A stretch of 33,026 nucleotides of DNA. Source: Bacillota bacterium. Its GTDB lineage: Bacteria; Bacillota; Clostridia; Lachnospirales; Lachnospiraceae. The notes beneath the pieces are model-generated. The model saw only the letters and a list, made by a program, of their open reading frames with translations, ran no database searches and had not been told where the DNA came from. Of this stretch, positions 7,403-15,632 are shown piece after piece. Every line of letters starts with the position of its first letter. The first letter of the stretch is position 1. The position numbers were made by a program, and so were the translations under genes. The stretch spans positions 1-33,026 of the forward strand of contig JAEYPA010000051.1 in assembly GCA_023411225.1 (NCBI GenBank), given 5' to 3'.

Positions 7403-8905
7403 TTATTCCTTCTCTACAATCTGTTGCAGGTATATGGATATCTGGTTAACTTGATCAAAGATATTGTTCATATCCTGAATCAGTTTATCCTGGTTCGTCA
7501 GGCTTTCCTTAATCTCTAAGATCATATCAGAAGAATGTTCCATTAATTGTGTCATATTCTCAGCCATAGTAACTACCTCATTTACATAGTTCTTTGAATT
7601 CATACAGCTGTCTACTATTTCCTCTACAACAGATAAAGAATTTTGCTGAATCTCACTAATACTGACAGCCTCATTTTTGGCATGTTCTATGCGTTCCATA
7701 CCTGATTTTACTGATTCTGTACTCTTTTTTATAGATTCATCTGCATGGACAGAACTTTCCATAATATCTGAAACGTGTTGGGTGATTCGTCCTACAGCAG
7801 ATTGAGATGCCTCTGCAAGCTTTCCTACTTCCTCTGCAACAACGGCAAAGCCTTTCCCATTCTCACCTGCACGGGCTGCTTCAATAGAAGCATTTAAAGC
7901 AAGGAGGCTAGTCTGATTGGCTATACCAGTGATTATATTTGTAAGTTCGTCTATTTCATTTGTTCTCTGCTCTAAGATTTCAATTGCCTTACGGGTGTCC
8001 TCTGTTGTATTATCGATAGCGTTCATACTGGAAACCGCCTCATCCATAATACATATGTATGCTCTTGTGCTCTCGAATGTTTTCTTCGTCACTTCACACA
8101 TTTTTTCTGCCTTATGACTAATTTCATCAATCAATTCCGTTAACTGATGAATGCTAGTCACTGTATTATTTACGTAATCTTGATTACTATTACAATCCTC
8201 TAGTGTTTTCCCTGCAAAATCAAAAATCTCTTCATTGCTTTTTTGACTGGCAGTAAGTGAATCATGGAGTTTATCCATATTAGTGACAAGGTTATTGGAT
8301 GCTTCTTCACAGTTGGCAACTACCTCTTGAATTCGCTCTGTGTTATGCAGATTCTCTAAGAGCTTACGAGCCTGTTTAGAAATTGTGATAAAAATGGCAG
8401 AAAGTGCAATATATTCGATGGTATACCCTATGGAATAACCACGGAACCAGGAAAGTGAAGAACTTCCCTCTGCAAGTTCTACATTTTGGGATCGAATAAA
8501 GACTGCCACCAACATACATATATATTCAAAGATTGCTATATGCGTTGTGAATTTGGTATCAAAATAAATACAACTAATGGCCAGTGCTAGAATATAAGTC
8601 ATATAGATTCCGACAGCCGGGTTGCAAGCCATAATAGCAATTACCAATGCCAAAGACATCACTGAATAATACTTTAAAATTGATATTGATATATTGCATT
8701 TGGATAAAATAGTAGGGGATATGGTACAGATACAGCCTATGGATGTAATAATAATCAAATCGCGTATCGAGAGCTTAAAAATTCCTAGAATTGACATCAG
8801 AAATAGTGCTGGAAAAACCAAAGTCAACCATAATAGAATTTTACGGACCATATTATTAACACGTTTATCGTTTTCAATAAAAAATTGTGCACTACCCTCG
8901 TTCAT
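7403..8905 (-). CDS. Methyl-accepting chemotaxis protein, polytopic membrane type
   Basis: Signal transducer that would control CheA/CheW kinase arrays. After a short N-terminus there are six hydrophobic segments in roughly residues 20-180 with only short loops, so there is no large extracellular ligand domain. No HAMP domain is evident. A long coiled-coil methylation and signalling region follows, with the highly conserved hairpin tip at about 325-365 (NQTSLLALNASIEAARAGE, KGFAVVAEEVGKLA). The start is the ATG at 8905, 8 nt after GGAGG; the ATG at 8920 lacks a site and would overlap it. No che genes are nearby. The ligand is unknown; the membrane part may sense a lipophilic or membrane-linked cue (inference). 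Confidence 0.88.
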   Translation of the reverse strand: MNEGSAQFFIENDKRVNNMVRKILLWLTLVFPALFLMSILGIFKLSIRDLIIITSIGCICTISPTILSKCNISISILKYYSVMSLALVIAIMACNPAVGIYMTYILALAISCIYFDTKFTTHIAIFEYICMLVAVFIRSQNVELAEGSSSLSWFRGYSIGYTIEYIALSAIFITISKQARKLLENLHNTERIQEVVANCEEASNNLVTNMDKLHDSLTASQKSNEEIFDFAGKTLEDCNSNQDYVNNTVTSIHQLTELIDEISHKAEKMCEVTKKTFESTRAYICIMDEAVSSMNAIDNTTEDTRKAIEILEQRTNEIDELTNIITGIANQTSLLALNASIEAARAGENGKGFAVVAEEVGKLAEASQSAVGRITQHVSDIMESSVHADESIKKSTESVKSGMERIEHAKNEAVSISEIQQNSLSVVEEIVDSCMNSKNYVNEVVTMAENMTQLMEHSSDMILEIKESLTNQDKLIQDMNNIFDQVNQISIYLQQIVEKE

Positions 8906-8964
8906 TGAGTGATCCTCCATTCTTAATTATATAAATTACTACATTTTTCTCTGTTATAAGTTTT

Positions 8965-8973
8965 ATTATATCA
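8965..8973 (-). promoter_or_regulatory. Candidate promoter of the chemoreceptor gene
   Basis: Perfect -10 TATAAT (8965-8970) preceded by TGA, an extended -10 element; no good -35. I did not see a sigma-D type motility promoter. Confidence 0.5.
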
Positions 8974-9063
8974 ATTTTTCCCTAATACATCCATATTTTT
9001 TATTTAAAATTTGCTTCTTTTCTTAACTCTTTTCTTAAACCCTCTTCCAACCAAAAAACTAAC

Positions 9064-9100
9064 AAAAAAATCCCTGACAGAGATTTACCTCTGACAAGGA
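9064..9100 (-). terminator. Terminator after the peptide ABC operon
   Basis: Inverted repeat 9088-9100 with 9071-9083 around a 4-nt loop, one internal mismatch and two G-U pairs, followed on the minus strand by seven T residues. It begins 8 nt after the stop codon of the double ATPase gene. It closely resembles the trp T-box terminator. Confidence 0.85.
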
Positions 9101-9108
9101 TATAGTCC

Positions 9109-10683
9109 TTACAATATTGCCTCTAATAATTCCTTTGTATACTCATCCTTTGGATGAAAATATATTTCTTCACGGCTACCTTCTTCTAGCAGGATGCCAT
9201 CCTTCATCACACCTATTCTGTCGCACATCTGATACACTACATTCAAATCATGAGAAATAAACAGATAGGATAGCCCAAACTTTTCCTTTAAGTCCTTTAG
9301 CAAAGTCAGAATCTGATCTTGTATGGTAACATCCAATGCAGACACTGGTTCATCTAAAATGATGAATTTCTCGTTGTTCATTAGAGCGCAGGCAATGGCA
9401 ACCCTTTGTCTCTGTCCACCACTTAGTTCATAAATATATCGTTTTGCATATAAATTCTCCAGGCCTACTAAACCTAGCATTTCACGGACTCTTTCCTTTC
9501 TCTTAGCTTTGCTAAACAATCCCTGAATCTTTAGCGGCTCTTCGAGAATCCATCCGATTGTACGACTGCGGTTTAGACTGCTATACGGATCCTGAAATAC
9601 CATTTGCGGCCGTTTTGAGGATATGGTAAGACTGCCTTCAATATTAGTGTTTAACCCAATGATTGCCTTGGCCAGGGTAGATTTACCGGAACCTGACTCT
9701 CCAACGATGCCATAGACCTCGCCTTCCTTAATTGAAAAACTAACAGACTTAACCACTTCCCTACGATAGGTTTTAGATAGTAAGCCCTTTGTCTTAACAT
9801 TGTAATACACAGAAAGTCCTTTAGCTTGGACAATAGCAGGCTTCTCTTCTTTTTGAGCACTTTCTTCCATAGGTTCTACCTTAGGAGCAGCTTTCACCAG
9901 ACGTTTTGTATATTCCTCCTTTGGTGATGTGAATAAATCTCTAGTGTTACCCTGCTCTACAATGGCTCCTTCATACATCACCAGGGCTCTGTCACACAGT
10001 GATTGCACCACCCCGAGATCATGGGAGATAAATAGAATGGAAACTCCATATTCTTTGTTAAGCTTAGACAAAAGTTTAATAATCTGCTTCTGAACCGTTA
10101 CATCTAAAGCTGTTGTTGGCTCATCTGCAATCAGAAGTTTTGGCCTTGAAATCATAGCCATGGCTATCATGACACGCTGTCTCATACCACCGGAAAGCTC
10201 ATGAGGATATTTGCCATATAAAGCTTCTACGTCACAAAGTCCCACTTCTGACAGCATTTGAAGTGTCTTTTCTCGGTAAATAGACTTTGTTCTCTTCTTA
10301 TCACCATGAATCCTTAATACTTCTTCCACCTGAGGGCCAATTGGTATCACTGGATTTAAGCAAGTCATAGGCTCCTGAAATACCATAGTAATCTCTTTTC
10401 CCCGTAGTTGGCGTTTTGCCTCATCTGACAAGTGAAGCAAATCCCTTCCTTCAAAGACAATGCTTCCTTCTGTCACCTTACAGTCTTCTTTTAACAAATC
10501 CATAATAGCCAAGGAAGTAATAGATTTCCCGGAACCACTTTCTCCGACAATACCAATAATTTCTCCAGGCATAACTGCAAAGTTTATCCCCTTTACTACC
10601 TCATCATTTACCTTTCCATCCACAAAACTTACATGTAGATTGTTGACTGTTAAAATTGGTACCTTCGCATTACTCTCTTTCAT
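9109..10683 (-). CDS. Double-domain ATPase of a peptide/nickel-type ABC transporter (DppD-DppF fusion)
   Basis: Energises the importer made with the permeases and binding protein encoded upstream. The 524-residue protein is two complete ABC ATPases in tandem. Domain 1 has Walker A GESGSGKS at 47-54, signature LSGGMRQR and Walker B LLIADEPTTALD. Domain 2 has a second GESGSGKS, LSGGQRQR and FIILDEPVSALD. In most Dpp/Opp systems these are two proteins; the fused form is known from GsiA-like transporters. Each half ends with the sequence typical of the peptide/nickel group (SPKEEYTKRL, HPKDEYTKEL). The start ATG is 7 nt after the preceding gene's stop. Substrate cannot be told from the ATPase. 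Confidence 0.93.
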   Translation of the reverse strand: MKESNAKVPILTVNNLHVSFVDGKVNDEVVKGINFAVMPGEIIGIVGESGSGKSITSLAIMDLLKEDCKVTEGSIVFEGRDLLHLSDEAKRQLRGKEITMVFQEPMTCLNPVIPIGPQVEEVLRIHGDKKRTKSIYREKTLQMLSEVGLCDVEALYGKYPHELSGGMRQRVMIAMAMISRPKLLIADEPTTALDVTVQKQIIKLLSKLNKEYGVSILFISHDLGVVQSLCDRALVMYEGAIVEQGNTRDLFTSPKEEYTKRLVKAAPKVEPMEESAQKEEKPAIVQAKGLSVYYNVKTKGLLSKTYRREVVKSVSFSIKEGEVYGIVGESGSGKSTLAKAIIGLNTNIEGSLTISSKRPQMVFQDPYSSLNRSRTIGWILEEPLKIQGLFSKAKRKERVREMLGLVGLENLYAKRYIYELSGGQRQRVAIACALMNNEKFIILDEPVSALDVTIQDQILTLLKDLKEKFGLSYLFISHDLNVVYQMCDRIGVMKDGILLEEGSREEIYFHPKDEYTKELLEAIL

Positions 10684-10690
10684 CCGAACA

Positions 10691-11470
10691 CTACCTTTCT
10701 ACCAATAGGCTAAAGCCTAAGACCGTAAGAATAATTGTAATTCCAGGTGCCAGGACATACCAAGGTGCTGTCGTAAGATAAGTCTGCGCTTCTGACAACA
10801 TTCGACCTAGGCTAGGATCCGGTGGCTGAACACCCAGTCCCAGATAACTCATGCCGGCCTCTGCTAGAATTGCGTTATTAAAGCCGATGGCAATAGAGGA
10901 CAGCAATATATTCTTTGTATTCGGTAAAATGTGATGTACTATAATTCGAAGATGGCTTGCTCCCATAAGACGTGCATTTTTCACATAATCAAGCTGCTTC
11001 TGTGTCACATATTCACTTCGCACTATACGGGCGAAACTTGGAATAAAGACTATCCCAAGAGACCAAATAATCTTATATTTTCCAGGGCCTAACACACTGA
11101 TCATCACCAGAGCTAATAATATACTAGGAAAAGAAGCCACCACATCATTAAACCGCATAAGTACTTCGTCCACTACCCCACCATAATATCCGGTGATAGC
11201 ACCGACAATGCCTCCCACTAATGCACCAATGGCAACTGTGGCAACGGCTATGATAAAGGTGGTCTTTGCTCCGTCCATAACTCGGCTGAAGATATCTCTT
11301 CCAAAATTGTCGGTTCCAAAAGGATGAACTAGACTTGGAGGTAGATTTTTTGACAAAGCATCCATACCATTGGGATTGTAGGGAGTAAAGAAGATACCAA
11401 TTACAGTGACTCCCACAATAAGAATAACTAACACCAATCCAATTTTCTGAGTCATTGAAAAATGTTTCAC
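10691..11470 (-). CDS. Peptide ABC transporter permease, DppC type
   Basis: Inner-membrane subunit of the importer. It has the DppC N-terminal segment (HPFGTDNFGRDIFSRV), six probable membrane helices and the EAA loop that contacts the ATPase (RLMGASHLRIIVHHILPN). The start is a GTG at 11470 that overlaps the dppB-type stop by 4 nt (GTGA), with GGAGG about 10 nt upstream; an ATG five codons in is an alternative. The C-terminus stops at GFSLLVER, about ten residues short of the usual NLLGDGLRDxLDP end. The membrane core is intact, so it is probably functional. Confidence 0.92.
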   Translation of the reverse strand: MKHFSMTQKIGLVLVILIVGVTVIGIFFTPYNPNGMDALSKNLPPSLVHPFGTDNFGRDIFSRVMDGAKTTFIIAVATVAIGALVGGIVGAITGYYGGVVDEVLMRFNDVVASFPSILLALVMISVLGPGKYKIIWSLGIVFIPSFARIVRSEYVTQKQLDYVKNARLMGASHLRIIVHHILPNTKNILLSSIAIGFNNAILAEAGMSYLGLGVQPPDPSLGRMLSEAQTYLTTAPWYVLAPGITIILTVLGFSLLVER

Positions 11471-12417
11471 CTTATCATTTCCTCCTGTACCCGTGGATCC
11501 AAAACTTGATACAATATATCTACAATAAAATTCATAGTCAGAACTAAGACTGCAATATATAGCACAATAGCCTGTACCACTGGGAAATCCCGATTGGCTA
11601 TTCCGGCTATCAGTAAACGACCTATGCCTGGTAGGTTAAATACCTGTTCCACAAAAATACTACCTGCAAAGATCTCTGCAATAATCATGGCTAGATAGGT
11701 AATTACCGGAATCATTGCATTTTTCAAGACATGCCCAACCATAATTCCACGAATAGTATTTCCTTTACTTTTAGCTGTCCTGACATAATCTAAGGTTATC
11801 TGCCTTTTAATTGAACTTCTTAAAAATTTGGTCATCATTGCAATTTTGGGAATTGCCACAGCAATGGCTGGAAAGATCATATAGATAAAAAATCCAGTTC
11901 TATTTTCTCCCCAGGCAACAAAACCTCCCGGAGTAAACAACTTCAAAACTAACCCGAAGATAAGAGTAATAAGTATACCAAGGAAGAAAGAAGGTATGGC
12001 CATTCCCAACTGAATAAAGAACTGCCATACCCCTTCCCATTTGGATTTTTCTTTCTTTGATGTAAGTATTCCTAGAGGTAGAGCTATTATCAGAATCATT
12101 ACTAGGGACATAAGAGCCAGTGTCAGAGTTACCGGCAAACGTTCTGCAATCAGAGCGCTCACCGAGGTATTGTAGGTTAAGGAAGTTCCGAAATCACCTG
12201 TTACTGCACCTACTAACCAGTTTCCATACCTTACGATTACCGGATCATTTAGTCCAAGCTGATTCCGAAGAGCCTCTATCTGCTCAGGTGTAGCATCTGT
12301 CCCAAGACTGCTTAAAGCACTGTCTCCTGGAATGATTTGAAAGGCGATAAAAGTCAAAAAAGAAACGACAAACAATGTTATGATGAGAGTTATGATCTTT
12401 TTTATAAAATATTTCAT
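11467..12417 (-). CDS. Peptide ABC transporter permease, DppB type
   Basis: 316-residue partner permease with six predicted helices. Family marks include the N-terminal membrane segment ending in FIAFQIIPGD, the EQIEALRNQLGLNDP periplasmic segment, TPGGFVAWGE, the EAA loop region YVRTAKSKGNTIRGIMVGHVLKNAMIPV, and the C-terminal FIVDILYQVLDPRV. It lies 45 nt after the binding-protein gene and overlaps the DppC-type gene by 4 nt, so the three transporter subunits are translated together. Confidence 0.94.
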   Translation of the reverse strand: MKYFIKKIITLIITLFVVSFLTFIAFQIIPGDSALSSLGTDATPEQIEALRNQLGLNDPVIVRYGNWLVGAVTGDFGTSLTYNTSVSALIAERLPVTLTLALMSLVMILIIALPLGILTSKKEKSKWEGVWQFFIQLGMAIPSFFLGILITLIFGLVLKLFTPGGFVAWGENRTGFFIYMIFPAIAVAIPKIAMMTKFLRSSIKRQITLDYVRTAKSKGNTIRGIMVGHVLKNAMIPVITYLAMIIAEIFAGSIFVEQVFNLPGIGRLLIAGIANRDFPVVQAIVLYIAVLVLTMNFIVDILYQVLDPRVQEEMIR

Positions 12418-12462
12418 CTTTTTACCGCCTTTCCATTTATTTTTTATATCCTATTGCTTCTT

Positions 12463-14031
12463 TTATTCCTTCACATAATACACCTTTGACATGTCCTGTA
12501 CATAGACAGGATAGAAGGTATAACCGGACAACTTTTTATTTATTCCTACCATAAGCGATGGATCTGCCAGATATACTGATGCACTATCTTCCGTGAGTAT
12601 TCTCTGTAATTTTTTATATTTTTCCACTTTTTTTGTATCGTCAGTGGTTGCTAGGGCTTCCTTGAGAATCTTATCATATTCACTGTTGGTATAATTGACA
12701 AAATTGTTAGTCGCCTTGGAATCATATCTTCCTAACAACTCCCTAGCTGCCAATGGTGCAACTAATCCTATAACAGTCGCCTCATAATTGCGGTTATTGT
12801 ATACATCACTTAACCAGCTATTCCATTCGATAGTCTGAATTTTCGCCGTTACACCAATTTTCGCCAACTGCTCCACTATAACCTGTGCTGTATCAATATG
12901 ATACTGATACCCACCTGGTACCATAATTGTAAAGCTCAGTCCATTGGCATAACCCGCTTCTGCTAACAGTGCTTTGGCCTTTTCTAAATCCTGAGAATAA
13001 TAGGTGGACAGTGATTTGTCAAAATACTTAGTAAATCCAGAGAATACGGCACTTTGAATAACAGTTCCATTGCCTCCAGCTACGAAATCTAATATTTCTT
13101 GACGGTTTACTGCATAATTAAGAGCTTCCCTCACCTTTGGATTGTTAAAAGGAGGCTTTGCATTATTTAAGAAAAGTCCCTGTACCAGATTCATGTTACC
13201 AACCTTAACATTAAACTTTTCTTTTATCTGATTTGCCTGATCATTAGTAAGATATGGGAAGATATCAATGGTACCTCCCTGCAATTCCATCATTGCAATA
13301 TCTGCTTTCTCTACAATTTTAAAAGTTACCTTATCTAAGTAAGGCTTCTCACCCCAGTAATCTGGATTTTTTTCCATTACCAGACTTTGCTGGTGAGAAA
13401 AAGACACAAATTTAAAAGGTCCTGTTCCAATTGGCTTAGTCTCTTGTCCATCATAATTTGCTGGTATAATGGCTGTTGTTAAGTAAGCAAGTAGCTCAGT
13501 ATCAGGAGTTTTCAGGGTTATCTTGACAGTTTTGTTATCAGTCGCAGTTACATCTTTAATATTAGAAAGCGCTGATTTGACATTGATGGATGCATCCTTA
13601 TCCTTCAACAAACCAGCGCTTCTCTTTACAGAATATACAATATCCTCTACGGTAACAAGGTTTCCATTGTGAAACTTGATACCATCCTTTAAAACGAATG
13701 TATAAACAGTTCCATCGTCAGAAATGGTATAATCACTTGCTACCGTTGGAACTAAGTCACCATTTTCATTCGGTTTTACTAAACCTTCGAAAATATTAAA
13801 TAAGACTTCAGAAGTTCCTGCCGCAACTGCTTTGTGTGGGTCAAGACTGTCTAAATCCTGTTGAATTCCTACTACTACGTCACCCCCGTAGGTAGGTTCC
13901 TGAGACATATTATCGCTACTTGGAGTTTCCCCGTTCTGCTTGTTATTGTTCTTATCACCTGAGCAACTACTCAGTGTAATAGAAGTAACAATTAACAGAA
14001 GGGAAAGTAATCTGTACGCATGTTTTTTCAT
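12463..14031 (-). CDS. Extracellular solute-binding lipoprotein, family 5 (peptide/nickel type)
   Basis: Captures substrate outside the cell for the downstream permeases. The start is the ATG at 14031, 4 nt after GGAGGG, giving 522 residues; an outer in-frame start at 14106 would prepend 25 residues and displace the signal peptide. The N-terminus is a lipoprotein signal (MKKHAYRLL, hydrophobic core, lipobox LSSC), followed by a Gly/Asn/Ser-rich linker. The mature part has family 5 features: GGDVVVGIQQDLDSLDPHKA, FEGLVKPNENGDLVP, KDGIKFHNGNLVTVEDIVYS, and KVREALNYAVNRQEIL. Likely ligand is an oligopeptide or dipeptide, but members of this family also bind nickel chelates, opines and sugars. 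Confidence 0.92.
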   Translation of the reverse strand: MKKHAYRLLSLLLIVTSITLSSCSGDKNNNKQNGETPSSDNMSQEPTYGGDVVVGIQQDLDSLDPHKAVAAGTSEVLFNIFEGLVKPNENGDLVPTVASDYTISDDGTVYTFVLKDGIKFHNGNLVTVEDIVYSVKRSAGLLKDKDASINVKSALSNIKDVTATDNKTVKITLKTPDTELLAYLTTAIIPANYDGQETKPIGTGPFKFVSFSHQQSLVMEKNPDYWGEKPYLDKVTFKIVEKADIAMMELQGGTIDIFPYLTNDQANQIKEKFNVKVGNMNLVQGLFLNNAKPPFNNPKVREALNYAVNRQEILDFVAGGNGTVIQSAVFSGFTKYFDKSLSTYYSQDLEKAKALLAEAGYANGLSFTIMVPGGYQYHIDTAQVIVEQLAKIGVTAKIQTIEWNSWLSDVYNNRNYEATVIGLVAPLAARELLGRYDSKATNNFVNYTNSEYDKILKEALATTDDTKKVEKYKKLQRILTEDSASVYLADPSLMVGINKKLSGYTFYPVYVQDMSKVYYVKE

Positions 14032-14077
14032 GTTTCCCTCCACGAAATAATATTCTCTCATTAACATTGTCGAATTT

Positions 14078-14106
14078 ATAATACCTTTCCTACCAAAAAA
14101 ATACAA
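14078..14106 (-). promoter_or_regulatory. Candidate promoter of the peptide ABC operon
   Basis: TTGTAT at 14101-14106, 17-nt spacer, TATTAT at 14078-14083. It lies between the amino-acid ATPase stop and the binding-protein start. I see no convincing hairpin between these genes, so read-through from upstream is also possible. Confidence 0.5.
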
Positions 14107-14130
14107 GGGGGAATTTGATATGTTTTTTAA

Positions 14131-14886
14131 TTAATCCATAAATTTTCCTAAGAAACTTCTCGTTCTTTCATTATTTGAAGAGAAAACTTCGTCTGGAGTT
14201 CCATCCTCCACGACAACGCCTTCATCCATAAAAATAACACGGTCAGAAATCTCTCTGGCAAAGCTCATTTCATGGGTGACAATCACCATCGTCATATTAA
14301 GTGTAGTTAAAGACTTGATTACCTTTAATACTTCACCAGTCAATTCTGGATCCAAGGCTGAGGTTGGCTCATCAAAGAACAGGATGTCTGGTTGCAACGC
14401 AAGGGCTCTTGCAATGGAAACACGTTGGCACTGTCCACCAGATAACTGGTGTGGATAACAGTCCTTCTTGTCTTCCAGACCTAATCTGTTCAGTAATTCC
14501 ATAGCTTCCTTTTCAGCTATCTGCTTATCCTTACCTACCACATGGATTGGAGCTTCTGTGATATTACGGAGTACGGAATAATGGGGAAATAGGTTAAAGC
14601 TTTGAAAGACCAATCCTGTCTTTAAGCGAATTTTAAGTAGGGTATCTTTATCCGCATAGGAAACTTTGCCCTCCGTTGTGGTTACCATTTGCATTCCGCC
14701 TATACTTATTCTTCCGGCATTAATGGTCTCCAATCTGGTTAAACAGCGAAGAAGGGTGGATTTACCGGAACCTGAGGAACCAATAATAGAAACAATCTCT
14801 CCCGGCTTTATTGTAAGATTAATATCCTTCAACACTTCTAAGTGTCCAAAACTTTTCACTAGATTATTAATTTCAATTGCATTCAT
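14131..14886 (-). CDS. Polar amino-acid ABC transporter ATPase (GlnQ/HisP type)
   Basis: ATP-hydrolysing subunit of an amino-acid importer. The 251-residue protein has Walker A GSSGSGKST near 36-44, the Q-loop VFQSFNLFPH typical of this family, signature LSGGQCQRVSIARAL, Walker B ILFFDEPTSALDPE and the switch THEMSFAREISDRVIFMDEG. A Cys replaces the usual Gln in LSGGQ(Q)QR, a mild variation. The gene follows its permease by 10 nt, with GGAGG before the ATG. Family membership is certain; substrate is not. Confidence 0.95.
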   Translation of the reverse strand: MNAIEINNLVKSFGHLEVLKDINLTIKPGEIVSIIGSSGSGKSTLLRCLTRLETINAGRISIGGMQMVTTTEGKVSYADKDTLLKIRLKTGLVFQSFNLFPHYSVLRNITEAPIHVVGKDKQIAEKEAMELLNRLGLEDKKDCYPHQLSGGQCQRVSIARALALQPDILFFDEPTSALDPELTGEVLKVIKSLTTLNMTMVIVTHEMSFAREISDRVIFMDEGVVVEDGTPDEVFSSNNERTRSFLGKFMD

Positions 14887-14896
14887 TGGTCTCCTC

Positions 14897-15547
14897 CTAT
14901 TGATAATAGCTTAGCTTTTTCTCTGCCACATAGAAGCATCGAGCTACTACACTGTTCATAACCAGATAGAAAAGTCCTGCCAAGGCTATTGGTAGCATGC
15001 TACCTGTAAAACTCATATTTTCTGTGGCTAGTTGATAAATCTCCGCAACTCCGATAACGGATACTAATGCAGTATCCTTTACCAGAGTCATAAACTCACT
15101 ACTCATAGGTGGAAGAATTCTCTTGATTACCTGTGGTAAGGTAATCTTAAAAAAGGTCTGATTTTTGGTAAATCCTAAAACCTCTGCAGCCTCCTTTTGC
15201 CCCTTTGGCATAGATTCCAGACCAGATCGATAGATCTCAGCAAAATAAGCTGCATAGTTCAAGGACATAGCTATGAGTGCTGCTGTAAATCTATCAAACT
15301 TAAAGGGGGTAAAAAATGGTAATCCATAAAAACATACATATAATTGTAATATTAACGGTGTCCCTCTCATAATCAACAAAAAGAAACGTATCGGCCAGCT
15401 TATGATAACAAGCTTGGACATACGTCCCAAACATACAAGTAAGCCAAGTGGTAACGAAAACACTAGCGTTAAAAGAAAGATTTTCCCTGTCTCGCCAGAT
15501 ATCACTAACATATTTTTTATCAAACTCATTATTTCTTCCTGTGACAT
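14897..15547 (-). CDS. Polar amino-acid ABC transporter permease (HisM/GlnP type)
   Basis: 216-residue membrane subunit with about five helices. Family marks are GETGKIFLLTLVFSLPLG, RGTPLILQLYVCFYGLPFF (the conserved RGTPxxxQ), LNYAAYFAEIYRSGLESMPKGQKEAAEVLG (the EAA loop) and the C-terminal motif LVKDTALVSVIGVAEI. The start ATG has AGGAGG 5 nt upstream. It lies 85 nt after the binding-protein gene, and that gap contains an intrinsic terminator. Only one permease gene is present, so it probably forms a homodimer. Confidence 0.95.
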   Translation of the reverse strand: MSQEEIMSLIKNMLVISGETGKIFLLTLVFSLPLGLLVCLGRMSKLVIISWPIRFFLLIMRGTPLILQLYVCFYGLPFFTPFKFDRFTAALIAMSLNYAAYFAEIYRSGLESMPKGQKEAAEVLGFTKNQTFFKITLPQVIKRILPPMSSEFMTLVKDTALVSVIGVAEIYQLATENMSFTGSMLPIALAGLFYLVMNSVVARCFYVAEKKLSYYQ

Positions 15548-15585
15548 ACTTTCCTCCTGCTACTATGTAACTACGTATTATTAAG

Positions 15586-15616
15586 AAAAAAAGCTGTATC
15601 ACTAAAAGTGTACAGC
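15586..15616 (-). terminator. Intrinsic terminator between binding-protein and permease genes
   Basis: On the minus strand GCTGTACACT (15607 region to 15616) pairs with AGTG-A-TACAGC (15593-15603), a 10-bp stem with one bulged A and a 3-nt loop, followed by seven T residues (complement of 15586-15592). It is 17 nt after the binding-protein stop and inside the operon, so it probably reduces expression of permease and ATPase relative to the binding protein. Confidence 0.88.
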
Positions 15617-15632
15617 AATCTTTCCATCTGCT

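Noticed and set aside
10691..10720. Possible frameshift at the 3' end of the DppC-type gene
   Set aside because: The other frames do not restore the family C-terminus (one gives IGRKVVFG then stop), so a genuine short end is more likely.
15300..15602. 100-codon open frame overlapping the amino-acid permease gene on the same strand
   Set aside because: It overlaps a certain permease gene in another frame and crosses the intra-operon terminator.
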